The translations under genes were made by a program, and so were the position numbers. This document shows positions 8,328 through 16,656 of a stretch of DNA of 64,000 nucleotides, in pieces; position 1 is the first letter of the stretch; each line of letters starts with the position of its first letter. The stretch covers positions 62,001 through 126,000 of the forward strand of contig CASEGC010000015.1 of NCBI GenBank assembly GCA_949287365.1, in the 5' to 3' direction. Below the pieces are notes generated by a model that was given only the letters and a program-made list of their open reading frames with translations, made no database searches and was not told the DNA's origin. Origin of the DNA: an uncultured Parabacteroides sp. (GTDB taxonomy: Bacteria > Bacteroidota > Bacteroidia > Bacteroidales > Tannerellaceae).

Positions 8328-10313
8328 ATGAACATTTTCTTATTGATATTGGCGGTTTTTGTTAGCGATTGGGCGACAGGCGCCAACGAGATGACGGTAC
8401 GTGCCGATAAGCCCGGGGCGGAAATACGGCCCACCATGTACGGACTCTTTTTCGAGGATATCAATTATGCCGCGGATGGCGGATTATACGCCGAAATGGT
8501 GAAGAACCGCTCTTTCGAGTTCCCGCAGCGACTGATGGGCTGGAACACGTTCGGCAAAGTGTCGATACGTGATGATGGGCCATTTGAGCGAAACCCTCAT
8601 TATGTCCGTTTGGAGTACCCCGGACACAAAGAAAAAAGAACAGGATTGGAGAACGAGGGTTACTTCGGAGTGGCTTTCCGGGAAGGCGAGAACTATCGGT
8701 TTTCCGTATGGGCACGTGTTCCCTCCGGACAATCCAGCAAAATAAAAGTGGAACTGATTGACCCTAACTCCATAGAAGAGGTACAAGCCGTCGCTACACA
8801 AACCATAGACATCGCTTCCGCAAAATGGACGAAATATACGATTACGCTAAGCCCCACGCGAACAGAAGCGAAAGGCCGTTTACGCATCTTCCTCGATTCG
8901 CCCGAAGAGGTGGACCTTGAGCATGTATCGCTTTTCCCCGTGGACACATGGATGGGACATGAGAATGGGCTTCGTAAAGATTTGGCGCGAAAGCTCGCGG
9001 ATTTGAAGCCCGGCGTACTCCGTTTCCCCGGAGGATGTATCGTCGAGGGCACCGACCTGAAGACTCGTTATCAATGGAAGAACTCTATCGGACCTGTGGA
9101 AAACCGTCCGCTGAACGAAAATCGCTGGCAACATTCTTTCACCTATCGTTTTTTCCCCGATTACTATCAAAGTTATGGATTGGGCTATTATGAGTTCTTT
9201 CAGTTTGCAGAGGAAATAGATGCGGAACCTTTGCCTATCTTGAACGTAGGACTTGCCTGCCAATTCCAAAACGATGACTCCACGGCGCACGTTCCCGTGG
9301 ATAGCCTTTATCCCTACATTCAAGATGCGCTGGACCTGATAGAGTTCGCGAATGGCGACGCGTCAACCCGATGGGGTAAAATCCGAGCGGAAATGGGGCA
9401 TCCGGAACCTTTCGACATGAAGTACATCGGTATCGGTAACGAGCAATGGGGACCTGAATACGTGGAACGGCTAAAACCGTTTGTCAAGGCGTTACGCCAC
9501 GCCCATCCGGAGATTCAAATCGTGGGCTCGGCCGGTCCTTCGCCGGATTGGATGAAAAAAGAATTCGATTATCTCTGGCAAGAGATGAGGGAACTGAAAG
9601 TGGATTTGGTTGACGAGCATTACTACAGCCCGGAATCCTGGCTCCTTTCTCAAGCGACTCGCTATGACAAATACGACCGTAAAGGGCCAAAGGTTTTCGC
9701 CGGTGAATATGCCTGCCACGCAGAAGGGAAGAAATGGAATCATTTCAACGCCTCGCTGGTAGAGGCCGCCTTCATGACCGGCCTGGAGAGAAACGCGGAC
9801 GTGGTCTATATGGCGACCTATGCGCCGTTATTGGCGCATGTGGAAGGTTGGCAATGGCGTCCCGACTTGATATGGTTTGACAATCTGCGTTCCTTCGCGT
9901 CCGCGAGCTATTATGTCCAGCAGCTTTATAGCTTGTATAGAGGCACCCACGTATTGCCATTGACAATGGGAGGGAAAGCGGTGACAGGCGCTGAAGGGCA
10001 AAACGGCCTTTATGCCAGCGCGGTGTACGACGCGAACGAAGAGAGATACATCGTCAAGGTGGTCAATACGAGCAATGAAGCGCAGGATTTGAACATCACC
10101 TTTGATGGATTGAAGAGGCGCGAGGTGCTGACGGAAGGACGTGTGGTTACGCTTTTATCCGACAATCTTGACGCGGATAATTCACTGGAAAATCCAAGAC
10201 GAATCGTACCGATAGAAAAGGCATTGGATGTAAGCGGAGAACGACGGATAGATGTAGAGTTACCGGCCAAAAGTTTCGCGGTATACATATTGGGAAAAGG
10301 TTCGATGGAGTAA
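8328..10313 (+). CDS. Alpha-L-arabinofuranosidase, GH51
   Basis: 661 residues from ATG 8328. An in-frame start 48 codons upstream is rejected because it would sit inside repeat copy 2 and ahead of the promoter. A signal peptide (1-19) implies export. A carbohydrate-binding-like beta sandwich (about 75-215) is followed by the catalytic (beta/alpha)8 barrel with acid/base Glu372 in GIGNEQWG and nucleophile Glu460 in FAGEYACH, then a C-terminal beta sandwich ending SFAVYILG. It releases arabinose from arabinan or arabinoxylan side chains. No SusC/D genes are nearby, so it is not part of a visible polysaccharide locus. Confidence 0.92.
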   Translation: MNIFLLILAVFVSDWATGANEMTVRADKPGAEIRPTMYGLFFEDINYAADGGLYAEMVKNRSFEFPQRLMGWNTFGKVSIRDDGPFERNPHYVRLEYPGHKEKRTGLENEGYFGVAFREGENYRFSVWARVPSGQSSKIKVELIDPNSIEEVQAVATQTIDIASAKWTKYTITLSPTRTEAKGRLRIFLDSPEEVDLEHVSLFPVDTWMGHENGLRKDLARKLADLKPGVLRFPGGCIVEGTDLKTRYQWKNSIGPVENRPLNENRWQHSFTYRFFPDYYQSYGLGYYEFFQFAEEIDAEPLPILNVGLACQFQNDDSTAHVPVDSLYPYIQDALDLIEFANGDASTRWGKIRAEMGHPEPFDMKYIGIGNEQWGPEYVERLKPFVKALRHAHPEIQIVGSAGPSPDWMKKEFDYLWQEMRELKVDLVDEHYYSPESWLLSQATRYDKYDRKGPKVFAGEYACHAEGKKWNHFNASLVEAAFMTGLERNADVVYMATYAPLLAHVEGWQWRPDLIWFDNLRSFASASYYVQQLYSLYRGTHVLPLTMGGKAVTGAEGQNGLYASAVYDANEERYIVKVVNTSNEAQDLNITFDGLKRREVLTEGRVVTLLSDNLDADNSLENPRRIVPIEKALDVSGERRIDVELPAKSFAVYILGKGSME

Positions 10314-10390
10314 TCTCATGATTATTTCCGTAAGGCTATCGAGCGACACGTAAACCTCGATGGATTACGAAGTATCTCACTTTTTGTTAT

Positions 10391-10398
10391 TATCTTTG
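10391..10398 (+). promoter_or_regulatory. -7 box of dnaX
   Basis: TATCTTTG lies 22 bp ahead of ATG 10420. Its position rules out the upstream in-frame ATG at 10360 as the usual start. Confidence 0.7.
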
Positions 10399-10419
10399 TC
10401 TTATCAAAAAAAGGAAAGC

Positions 10420-12162
10420 ATGGATAATTACATCGTATCAGCAAGAAAATATCGTCCCTCCACGTTCCAAAGCGTGGTCGGACAAAAGTCACTTACCACC
10501 ACATTAAAACATGCGATCCAAAACAACAAGTTGGCGCACGCTTACTTGTTTTGTGGTCCACGCGGCGTAGGAAAAACCTCATGCGCCCGTATCTTCGCGA
10601 AAACGATAAACTGCATGAACCTTACTCCCGACGGAGAAGCGTGCGACGAATGCGAGTCTTGCCGAGCGTTCAACGAGCAACGTTCCTATAATATACATGA
10701 ACTCGACGCCGCCTCAAACAATTCGGTAGACGATATCCGGACCTTAATCGACCAGGTGCGGATTCCTCCCCCTATCGGGAAATACAAGGTATTTATCATC
10801 GATGAGGTACACATGCTGACTACCGCGGCCTTCAACGCGTTCTTGAAGACACTAGAAGAGCCTCCGCATCATGCGCTTTTCATTCTCGCGACAACAGAGA
10901 AGCACAAAGTGCTCCCGACCATCTTGTCGCGGTGCCAAATCTATGATTTCTCCCGTATCTCTATCTCGGATATCGTAGAACATTTACAATATGTCGCCTC
11001 ACACGAAGGGGTGAATACCGAACCTGAGGCCTTGAACGTAATCGCCCAGAAAGCGGATGGTGGTATGCGCGATGCGTTATCCATATTCGACCAACTGGTC
11101 AGCTATACGAACGGGAACATCACCTACCAAGCGGTCATCGATAATTTGAACGTGCTGGACTATGAATATTATTTCCGCCTGACCGAAGCGATTCTCGCGG
11201 GAGATGTCCGGACTTCCTTACTGACACTGAACGACATCTTAGAACGTGGCTTCGAAGGGCAAAACATCATCACGGGACTGGCGGAACATTTCCGCGACTT
11301 ATTGGTGTGCCGGGATGAGTCGACTTTAATTCTTTTCGAGGTGGGAGCCTCCATCAGGGAACGATATAAAGAGATGGCGAAACGCTGCCCAGACAACTTT
11401 TTGTTCAAAGCGATAGAATTGGCGAATACTTGCGATCTCAATTATCGGGCGAGCCGAAACAAACGCCTTCTGTTAGAATTAACCTTGATTCAACTTTGCC
11501 AATTGAATCAATCGGTGGCAACCAACGACATCGATAAAAAAAAAGCGTTAATCGAACCAATCGCTGACACCACCAATGCGGGAGGAACGCAACCCAAACC
11601 TGTCATGACAGCTCCTCGGATTCAAACGAGACGAACGGTCAGTCCTCGAATCCCCGTGAACAGTCCGATGCCCCCTTCCGAAGAAGCGAATATGCCCCGG
11701 AAGACGAACCGTCCGATGGGAATCTTCATGAAAGAAATCGGGACGGAAAAATCGCGGCCACAAACTTCCCAACGACAAGAGGCGAACTTGCCCGAAACCA
11801 TAACGCCATTTACCCAAGAAGATCTAATCCGGGAATGGAATAATTACGCCGCTACGATCGATAAAAAGGTTTATCTGAAAAACACGATGATTAATTGTAA
11901 ACCCACGCTGGGCGAGAGGCATGAATTCGAGGTGACAGTCCACAATCCGGGACAACGCGAGGAACTAATCAACAACGTCATTTACATCCTTCCCTTCCTT
12001 CGGCAACGTTTGAATAACAGCCATATCCAAATGCATATCCGGATAGCCGAAGGGAACGAGAAGCATTTGGCTTACACCTCCACGGAGAAATTAAAATTAT
12101 TGATGGACATCAACCCCAATTTAGGACGTCTGAGGGACGAGTTTAATTTGACATTGGATTGA
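10420..12162 (+). CDS. dnaX: DNA polymerase III subunit gamma/tau
   Basis: 580 residues from ATG 10420, preceded by AAGGAAAG. It is the clamp-loader ATPase that loads the sliding clamp and holds the replisome together. Walker A is GPRGVGKTS (46-54), the zinc cysteines are 65, 75, 78 and 81, Walker B is IDEVHMLT, and the arginine-finger motif SRCQIYDF follows. A Pro/Arg-rich linker (about 390-460) leads to a C-terminal domain. No A-rich slippage site with a following stop is obvious apart from an A8 run (codons for IDKKKA) at 11536-11543. It is convergent with ruvC, 2 bp apart. Confidence 0.95.
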   Translation: MDNYIVSARKYRPSTFQSVVGQKSLTTTLKHAIQNNKLAHAYLFCGPRGVGKTSCARIFAKTINCMNLTPDGEACDECESCRAFNEQRSYNIHELDAASNNSVDDIRTLIDQVRIPPPIGKYKVFIIDEVHMLTTAAFNAFLKTLEEPPHHALFILATTEKHKVLPTILSRCQIYDFSRISISDIVEHLQYVASHEGVNTEPEALNVIAQKADGGMRDALSIFDQLVSYTNGNITYQAVIDNLNVLDYEYYFRLTEAILAGDVRTSLLTLNDILERGFEGQNIITGLAEHFRDLLVCRDESTLILFEVGASIRERYKEMAKRCPDNFLFKAIELANTCDLNYRASRNKRLLLELTLIQLCQLNQSVATNDIDKKKALIEPIADTTNAGGTQPKPVMTAPRIQTRRTVSPRIPVNSPMPPSEEANMPRKTNRPMGIFMKEIGTEKSRPQTSQRQEANLPETITPFTQEDLIREWNNYAATIDKKVYLKNTMINCKPTLGERHEFEVTVHNPGQREELINNVIYILPFLRQRLNNSHIQMHIRIAEGNEKHLAYTSTEKLKLLMDINPNLGRLRDEFNLTLD

Positions 12163-12164
12163 AC

Positions 12165-12725
12165 TTAATGTACTTTCCCCGGATTTTTCGCTATAAAATC
12201 TTTCCACCCCGTGTACTTTCTCTCTGACACGGGACTGTTTGTCTGAAAATAATGGCAAACCGCCGCCGCCAGGCCATCCGTGGCGTCCAACTGAGGAAGC
12301 ATTGCCTCGTCAGGAAGTTTGAAAAGGCGTTGCAACATACCGGCGACCTGCTCTTTCGCCGCGTTCCCGTTGCCCGTGATAGCCATCTTGATTTTCAAGG
12401 GAGCGTACTCGAAAATAGGGACATCCCGTTCCAACGCCGCCGCCATGGCCACGCCTTGCGCCCGACCCAGTTTCAACATACTTTGGACATTCTTTCCGAA
12501 GAACGGCGCCTCGATAGCCAACTCATCCGGGTGATATTGGTCTATCAGAGCCAACACACGCTCGAATATCTTGCGTAAACGGAGATAATGGTTCTCATAC
12601 TTGTTCAATTGCAAGACACCCATCGCCTCCACCATCGGTCGATTCCCCTCAATCTTCAATACGCCATAACCCATGACAATCGTCCCGGGATCGATGCCTA
12701 ATATAATCCGGTCCTTTACCATCAA
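12165..12725 (-). CDS. ruvC: Holliday junction endonuclease RuvC
   Basis: 186 residues. It resolves Holliday junctions with RuvAB. The acidic catalytic residues appear in [13 protein letters not shown] (Asp12), [11 protein letters not shown] (Glu) and the C-terminal [15 protein letters not shown]. The length is slightly above the usual 170-185. Its start overlaps the stop of the upstream DUF4286-like gene by 4 bp (ATGA-type overlap), suggesting translational coupling. Its stop is 2 bp from that of the convergent dnaX gene, leaving no room for a separate terminator. Confidence 0.95.
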   Translation of the reverse strand: MMVKDRIILGIDPGTIVMGYGVLKIEGNRPMVEAMGVLQLNKYENHYLRLRKIFERVLALIDQYHPDELAIEAPFFGKNVQSMLKLGRAQGVAMAAALERDVPIFEYAPLKIKMAITGNGNAAKEQVAGMLQRLFKLPDEAMLPQLDATDGLAAAVCHYFQTNSPVSERKYTGWKDFIAKNPGKVH

Positions 12726-13033
12726 GACAACTCCATTTCCTCCAACAAAGTGGAAAACCCGACAAGTTTCTCTTTATAACGTTCTATCAACTCTTGCTGA
12801 AGCGCCGCCCCTTCCATGCGAATCCACTCGTTCAACGACTCGATATCCCGTGCATGGAACTGCAAGGAAAAACTCTCTCCCTCTTCATTCTCCGAACGCA
12901 ACACACGCCTCAAGCGAGGCTCTCTCAACATTCCGCTCCGGGAAGCGGCAGGAATATAACAAGTCTTCAAATATTCAAGACATTCGTCTAATATATCTTT
13001 ATGGATATGGAAAGTCGTATTGTATATAATCAT
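12722..13033 (-). CDS. DUF4286-like protein
   Basis: 103 residues: [26 protein letters not shown] start, a beta-rich middle ([17 protein letters not shown]) and a long C-terminal helix ending [11 protein letters not shown]. It resembles the small DUF4286 family of Bacteroidota, which is structurally ferredoxin-like. Function is unknown. The 4-bp overlap with ruvC shows co-transcription, but does not by itself imply a role in recombination. Confidence 0.7.
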   Translation of the reverse strand: MIIYNTTFHIHKDILDECLEYLKTCYIPAASRSGMLREPRLRRVLRSENEEGESFSLQFHARDIESLNEWIRMEGAALQQELIERYKEKLVGFSTLLEEMELS

Positions 13034-13091
13034 TTTCTCTTTTTCTCCGATTTTTATTGGTGCAAAGATAGTGCGTATCTCAAAAAAAGCG

Positions 13092-13099
13092 TATATTTG
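13092..13099 (+). promoter_or_regulatory. -7 box of tRNA-Ala
   Basis: TATATTTG lies 15 bp before the tRNA 5' end. No good -33 box is seen at the usual distance. Confidence 0.6.
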
Positions 13100-13113
13100 C
13101 TTCCGTTAAAAAA

Positions 13114-13190
13114 GGGGCATTAGCTCATCCGGCTAGAGCGTCAGACTGGCAGTCTGAAGGTGATCGGTTCGAGTCCGATATGCTCCACCA
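13114..13190 (+). tRNA. tRNA-Ala (anticodon GGC), CCA encoded
   Basis: GGGGCAT pairs with ATGCTCC and includes the G3-U70 wobble pair that marks tRNA-Ala. The anticodon loop CTGGCAG gives GGC. The T arm is ATCGGTTCGAGTCCGAT. Body 13114-13187, CCA 13188-13190. Confidence 0.95.
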
Positions 13191-13193
13191 CAC

Positions 13194-13236
13194 AAGAAGG
13201 GGTTGGTCAAATGGCCAACCCCTTCTTGTTTTTTCG
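13194..13236 (+). terminator. Intrinsic terminator of tRNA-Ala
   Basis: AAGAAGGGGTTGG pairs with CCAACCCCTTCTT around a short loop, followed by GTTTTTTC. Confidence 0.85.
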
Positions 13237-13278
13237 GCGATACAAGTTTGGATTATCGATGCCTTATATGAATCTGAA

Positions 13279-13344
13279 AAAACACGTACGACTTTCCGCG
13301 AAAACACGTACATGTTTTTCGGAAAACACGAGCGTGTTTTCCAA
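13279..13344. repeat. 22-bp palindromic tandem array (three units)
   Basis: Units start at 13279, 13301 and 13323, exactly 22 bp apart. Each begins AAAACACG and ends with T-rich sequence, and together they approach the palindrome AAAACACGTACGTGTTTT. Unit 3 alone contains a perfect 10-bp inverted repeat GGAAAACACG/CGTGTTTTCC (13321-13342). It lies between the tRNA-Ala terminator and the 3' end of the convergent amidase gene. The sequence is unrelated to the ATCTTTAG arrays but the architecture is the same. Confidence 0.85.
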
Positions 13345-13352
13345 GCGAACGT

Positions 13353-14141
13353 TCATAGCGAATCAATAGAGAATCTATCCGCGTCTTTCCATGCGGGAAA
13401 CTTCATGCGGAATCCATCCAACTCACTCTTACTTAACGCGCAAGTACGTGTAATCTCTTCCCGCTTTCCCGCGTCCGCTATTTTTTTGCCGCGCGCGTCA
13501 TACACAACGGACTCTCCCCTGAACGCGAAACCGTTCCCATCGACGCCCACACGGTTCACGCCACAAACATAAGCCATATTCTCCATAGCCCGGGCCTGCA
13601 ACAGCGTCTTCCATACTTTCTTGCGGGCTTCCGGCCAATTGGCCACATAAATCAAAAGGTCATACGCATTACTCTCGTTGCGGCTCCAAACCGGAAAACG
13701 CAAATCATAGCAAACCTGCAAACAAATATTCCAACCTTTATAACTCACTATCAGACGTTTGTCTCCAGCGGAAAAGTGTCTGTCCTCTCCAGCCATACGG
13801 AACAAATGACGTTTGTCGTAATAGAACGCCTCCCCTTCCGGTGTAATGAAGAACGCCCGATTGTAATACTTTCCGTTTTCCGCGGCGATAAAGCTACCCA
13901 CCACGGCCATCTTATAGCCTCTCGCCCAATCCTTGACGGTCGCGACGGTCCGCCCATCCATCGTGTCCGCCAATTTTTCCACGTCCATGGAAAATCCGGT
14001 AGAAAAGGTCTCAGGGAGCACCGCCAAATCCGTCCTTCCGCTGACACGGCGCAGCAACTCACCATAATAACTCAAGTTCTCCTCTCTGTCTTCCCACGTG
14101 ATATGGGACTGTATCATACTGATACGCAAGTCTTCTGCCAT
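13353..14141 (-). CDS. Omega-amidase / YafV-like nitrilase-family hydrolase
   Basis: 262 residues from ATG 14141; the longer in-frame start 50 codons upstream would run through the end of the neighbouring acyltransferase gene. The carbon-nitrogen hydrolase triad is Glu44 (LPETFSTGF), Lys110 (YYDKRHLF) and Cys144 (LQVCYDLRFPVW). The CYDLRFP form is typical of YafV/NIT2 enzymes that hydrolyse 2-oxoglutaramate or 2-oxosuccinamate, a repair step for transamination by-products. The protein is cytosolic. The acyltransferase start lies 600 bp upstream on the same strand, with a 46-bp gap, so the two probably share a transcript. Confidence 0.88.
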   Translation of the reverse strand: MAEDLRISMIQSHITWEDREENLSYYGELLRRVSGRTDLAVLPETFSTGFSMDVEKLADTMDGRTVATVKDWARGYKMAVVGSFIAAENGKYYNRAFFITPEGEAFYYDKRHLFRMAGEDRHFSAGDKRLIVSYKGWNICLQVCYDLRFPVWSRNESNAYDLLIYVANWPEARKKVWKTLLQARAMENMAYVCGVNRVGVDGNGFAFRGESVVYDARGKKIADAGKREEITRTCALSKSELDGFRMKFPAWKDADRFSIDSL

Positions 14142-14187
14142 AGAAATAAAGATTTTAAGGTATATATGATTCTTGATAAAGCATACG

Positions 14188-14742
14188 TTATATCCGCGCG
14201 AAGTTCTCCGGATGGCAAGCGTCAACGTCCCTATACATTTCCCGTATCGAACGGATATCCTTCTCAACGTCACCGGTAGGATAAAAAACACGTTTTATCC
14301 CCGCCTCTTTCTTCCCATAATCGATATAAGCCAACAAGATAGGTACTTTCGCCTTTAAAGCTATGAAATAAAAACCCTTTTTCCACTCTTCCACCCGCTT
14401 ACGGGTACCTTCCGGCGTGATAGCCAACTGGAAACGCTCACGCGAGCCGAACCGTTCCGCCATCTGGTCCGTCACGGAAGTCCGCTTGTCCCGGTCTATC
14501 GGAACCCCACCTAAATAATTAAACAATAAGTTGAACGGGAAGAAGAACCATTCTTTCTTAATCAGGAAATTGGCATCGCAACCTATCGACGTATAAAAAA
14601 GTTTACCGAAAACAAAATCCCAATTGCTCGTGTGCGGAGCGACACATATAACACACTTGGGCAAATCCACACCTGTCGTCGGCCCCAATTTCCATCCCGC
14701 CATACGAAGTATCATCCTACAAACCGCCTTTTTCATGCCCAT
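14188..14742 (-). CDS. LPLAT-superfamily acyltransferase
   Basis: 184 residues, short for PlsC. The acyltransferase motif HTSNWD (His37, Asp42; HX4D) and the second motif TPEGTR (109-114) are both present, with a hydrophobic stretch WFFFPFNLLFNYLGG between them. This family moves acyl groups onto glycerophospholipids or other lipid alcohols at the inner membrane. The exact substrate is unknown; a true PlsC is encoded elsewhere in the window (56093-56830). It is upstream of and probably co-transcribed with the omega-amidase. Confidence 0.8.
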   Translation of the reverse strand: MGMKKAVCRMILRMAGWKLGPTTGVDLPKCVICVAPHTSNWDFVFGKLFYTSIGCDANFLIKKEWFFFPFNLLFNYLGGVPIDRDKRTSVTDQMAERFGSRERFQLAITPEGTRKRVEEWKKGFYFIALKAKVPILLAYIDYGKKEAGIKRVFYPTGDVEKDIRSIREMYRDVDACHPENFARI

Positions 14743-14868
14743 CCGTCCTTACCGGTCCTTCCGATATTTTTGTCATTAACTACCATATTCCATATTTAAT
14801 ATCCGCAAATATAGAAAACATAGCTATTAAAAATGGTAAGGAATAAGCGAAAAAACATAATAATGAAT

Positions 14869-14876
14869 TATCTTCG
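14869..14876 (+). promoter_or_regulatory. Probable -7 box of the glycogen synthase gene
   Basis: TATCTTCG, 39 bp ahead of ATG 14916, is close to TAnnTTTG. Confidence 0.5.
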
Positions 14877-14915
14877 CGACTTGAAATCATTGATATATAA
14901 GATATATAATATTGT

Positions 14916-16580
14916 ATGAACGAAATAACGAGAACCCCTGATTTTCTTTTCGAGAGTAGTTGGGAGGTCTGCAACAAAGTAGGAGGTATATATACCGTTC
15001 TTTCGACAAAAGCACATACACTTCAACAAATCTTCAACGATAAGGTGATTTTTATCGGACCGGACGTATGGGAAGAAACCGCGGCTACGGATTTCATGGA
15101 AGACGTTTCCCTTTTCAAAGATTGGAAAAAACACGCGATATCCGTGGACGGGTTGAAAGTCAAGGTCGGCCGTTGGGATGTTCCCGGCACTCCTCCCGTG
15201 ATATTGGTGGATTTCAAACCTTACTTCGGCGAACGGGATTCCCTATTTTATTCCATGTGGGAAAATTTTCATGTGGACTCTATCCACGCGTACGGAGATT
15301 ATGACGAATCATGCATCTTCGCTTACGCCACAGGAAAAGTCATCGAGAGTTTCTATCGTTTTTATCACTTAGAGAACAAGAAGGTCATCGCGCTTTTCAA
15401 CGAGTGGATGCTGGGCATGGGCGCGTTGTATATACGTAAGTACGTTCCCACCATCGCGACCATTTTCACGACTCACGCCACGTCGATAGGTCGTTCCATC
15501 GCTGGTAACAACAAAGCGTTGTACGCTTATATGGATGGTTATAATGGAGACCAAATGGCTAAAGAGCTGAATATGGAGGCCAAACATTCCATAGAGAAAC
15601 AAACCGCCTATTTCGCGGACTGTTTCACTACCGTCAGCGATATCACCGCGCGAGAATGTAAGCAGTTGTTGGCCAAGGAACCCGACATCGTCACGCCCAA
15701 CGGCTTCGAACCGAACTTCGTCCCAGAGGGAAACGCTTATGACCTAAAAAGAAAAGCGGCGCGCCAAACACTCATCAATATGGCCGAAAAGCTTTTAGGA
15801 TGCGCCATCGATCCCAACGCGTTGCTGGTTTCCACCAGTGGCCGTTATGAATATAGGAATAAAGGTATCGATGTATTTATCGAAGCGATGAACCGAGTAC
15901 GGACCTGTGGACGCCTGCAACGGGAAGTAGTGGCTTTCATCATGGTTCCCGCATGGGTCCAAGCGCCCCGAGGGGATTTGAAAGCGCTGATCGAGAAAGA
16001 TATCAAAAACACGGTTCCACTCCAAATCCCGGTTATCACCCATTGGCTGCATAACATGAGCGAAGACCAAGTGTTAAAATACATCAACTACGCGGGATTC
16101 ACGAACGCCACGTCCGAAAAGTTGAGAATCATATTTATCCCTTGCTATCTGGATGGTAAAGACGGAATTATCAACAAGACCTATTACGACTCGCTCATCG
16201 GTATGGACGTGACCGTCTATCCTTCATATTATGAGCCTTGGGGATATACCCCGCTGGAAAGCGTTGCGTTCGGTATTCCCACGATCACGACAGATTTGGC
16301 AGGATTTGGGCTATGGGCGAAAAAGAAGGTTTCCGGCGAAGATATCACGGAAGGTGTCGAAGTCATCAACCGGACAGATTTCAATTATTTCGAAGTGGCC
16401 GACGCGATAATGAACGCGGTCCTGACGCTTAGCAAGAAAGAGCCGAAAGAGATAGAACAGGTCAAACAACGTTGCTTCGACCTCGCCAAAGAAGCGGAAT
16501 GGAGCAAATTTATCGACTACTACCTAAAGGCTTTCGAGATAGCGCTGAAACATGCCCAAGAAAGAAATGGAAAGATTTAA
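14916..16580 (+). CDS. Glycogen synthase, GT3 (eukaryote-like type)
   Basis: 554 residues. The start FLFESSWEVCNKVGGIYTVL carries the KVGGIY motif that binds the sugar nucleotide in GT3/GT5 synthases. The middle has TTHATSIGRSIAGNN, and the C-terminal EPWGYTPLESVAFGIPTITT holds the donor-binding Glu pair region. The overall pattern is that of the fungal/animal glycogen synthase family found in Bacteroidota, using UDP- or ADP-glucose to extend alpha-1,4 glucan. It is followed 76 bp later by a glucan phosphorylase, so synthesis and breakdown of storage glucan are encoded together, with a second promoter between. Confidence 0.9.
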   Translation: MNEITRTPDFLFESSWEVCNKVGGIYTVLSTKAHTLQQIFNDKVIFIGPDVWEETAATDFMEDVSLFKDWKKHAISVDGLKVKVGRWDVPGTPPVILVDFKPYFGERDSLFYSMWENFHVDSIHAYGDYDESCIFAYATGKVIESFYRFYHLENKKVIALFNEWMLGMGALYIRKYVPTIATIFTTHATSIGRSIAGNNKALYAYMDGYNGDQMAKELNMEAKHSIEKQTAYFADCFTTVSDITARECKQLLAKEPDIVTPNGFEPNFVPEGNAYDLKRKAARQTLINMAEKLLGCAIDPNALLVSTSGRYEYRNKGIDVFIEAMNRVRTCGRLQREVVAFIMVPAWVQAPRGDLKALIEKDIKNTVPLQIPVITHWLHNMSEDQVLKYINYAGFTNATSEKLRIIFIPCYLDGKDGIINKTYYDSLIGMDVTVYPSYYEPWGYTPLESVAFGIPTITTDLAGFGLWAKKKVSGEDITEGVEVINRTDFNYFEVADAIMNAVLTLSKKEPKEIEQVKQRCFDLAKEAEWSKFIDYYLKAFEIALKHAQERNGKI

Positions 16581-16604
16581 GCTATAATTCTCATTAATAT
16601 AATG

Positions 16605-16612
16605 TATCTTTG
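16605..16612 (+). promoter_or_regulatory. -7 box of the glucan phosphorylase gene
   Basis: TATCTTTG is a perfect TAnnTTTG match, 45 bp ahead of ATG 16657, so this gene can be transcribed independently of the synthase. Confidence 0.7.
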
Positions 16613-16656
16613 CGGTCGTTTTTTAGAGAAAGACAAACACTTTAAACTTCACGATA

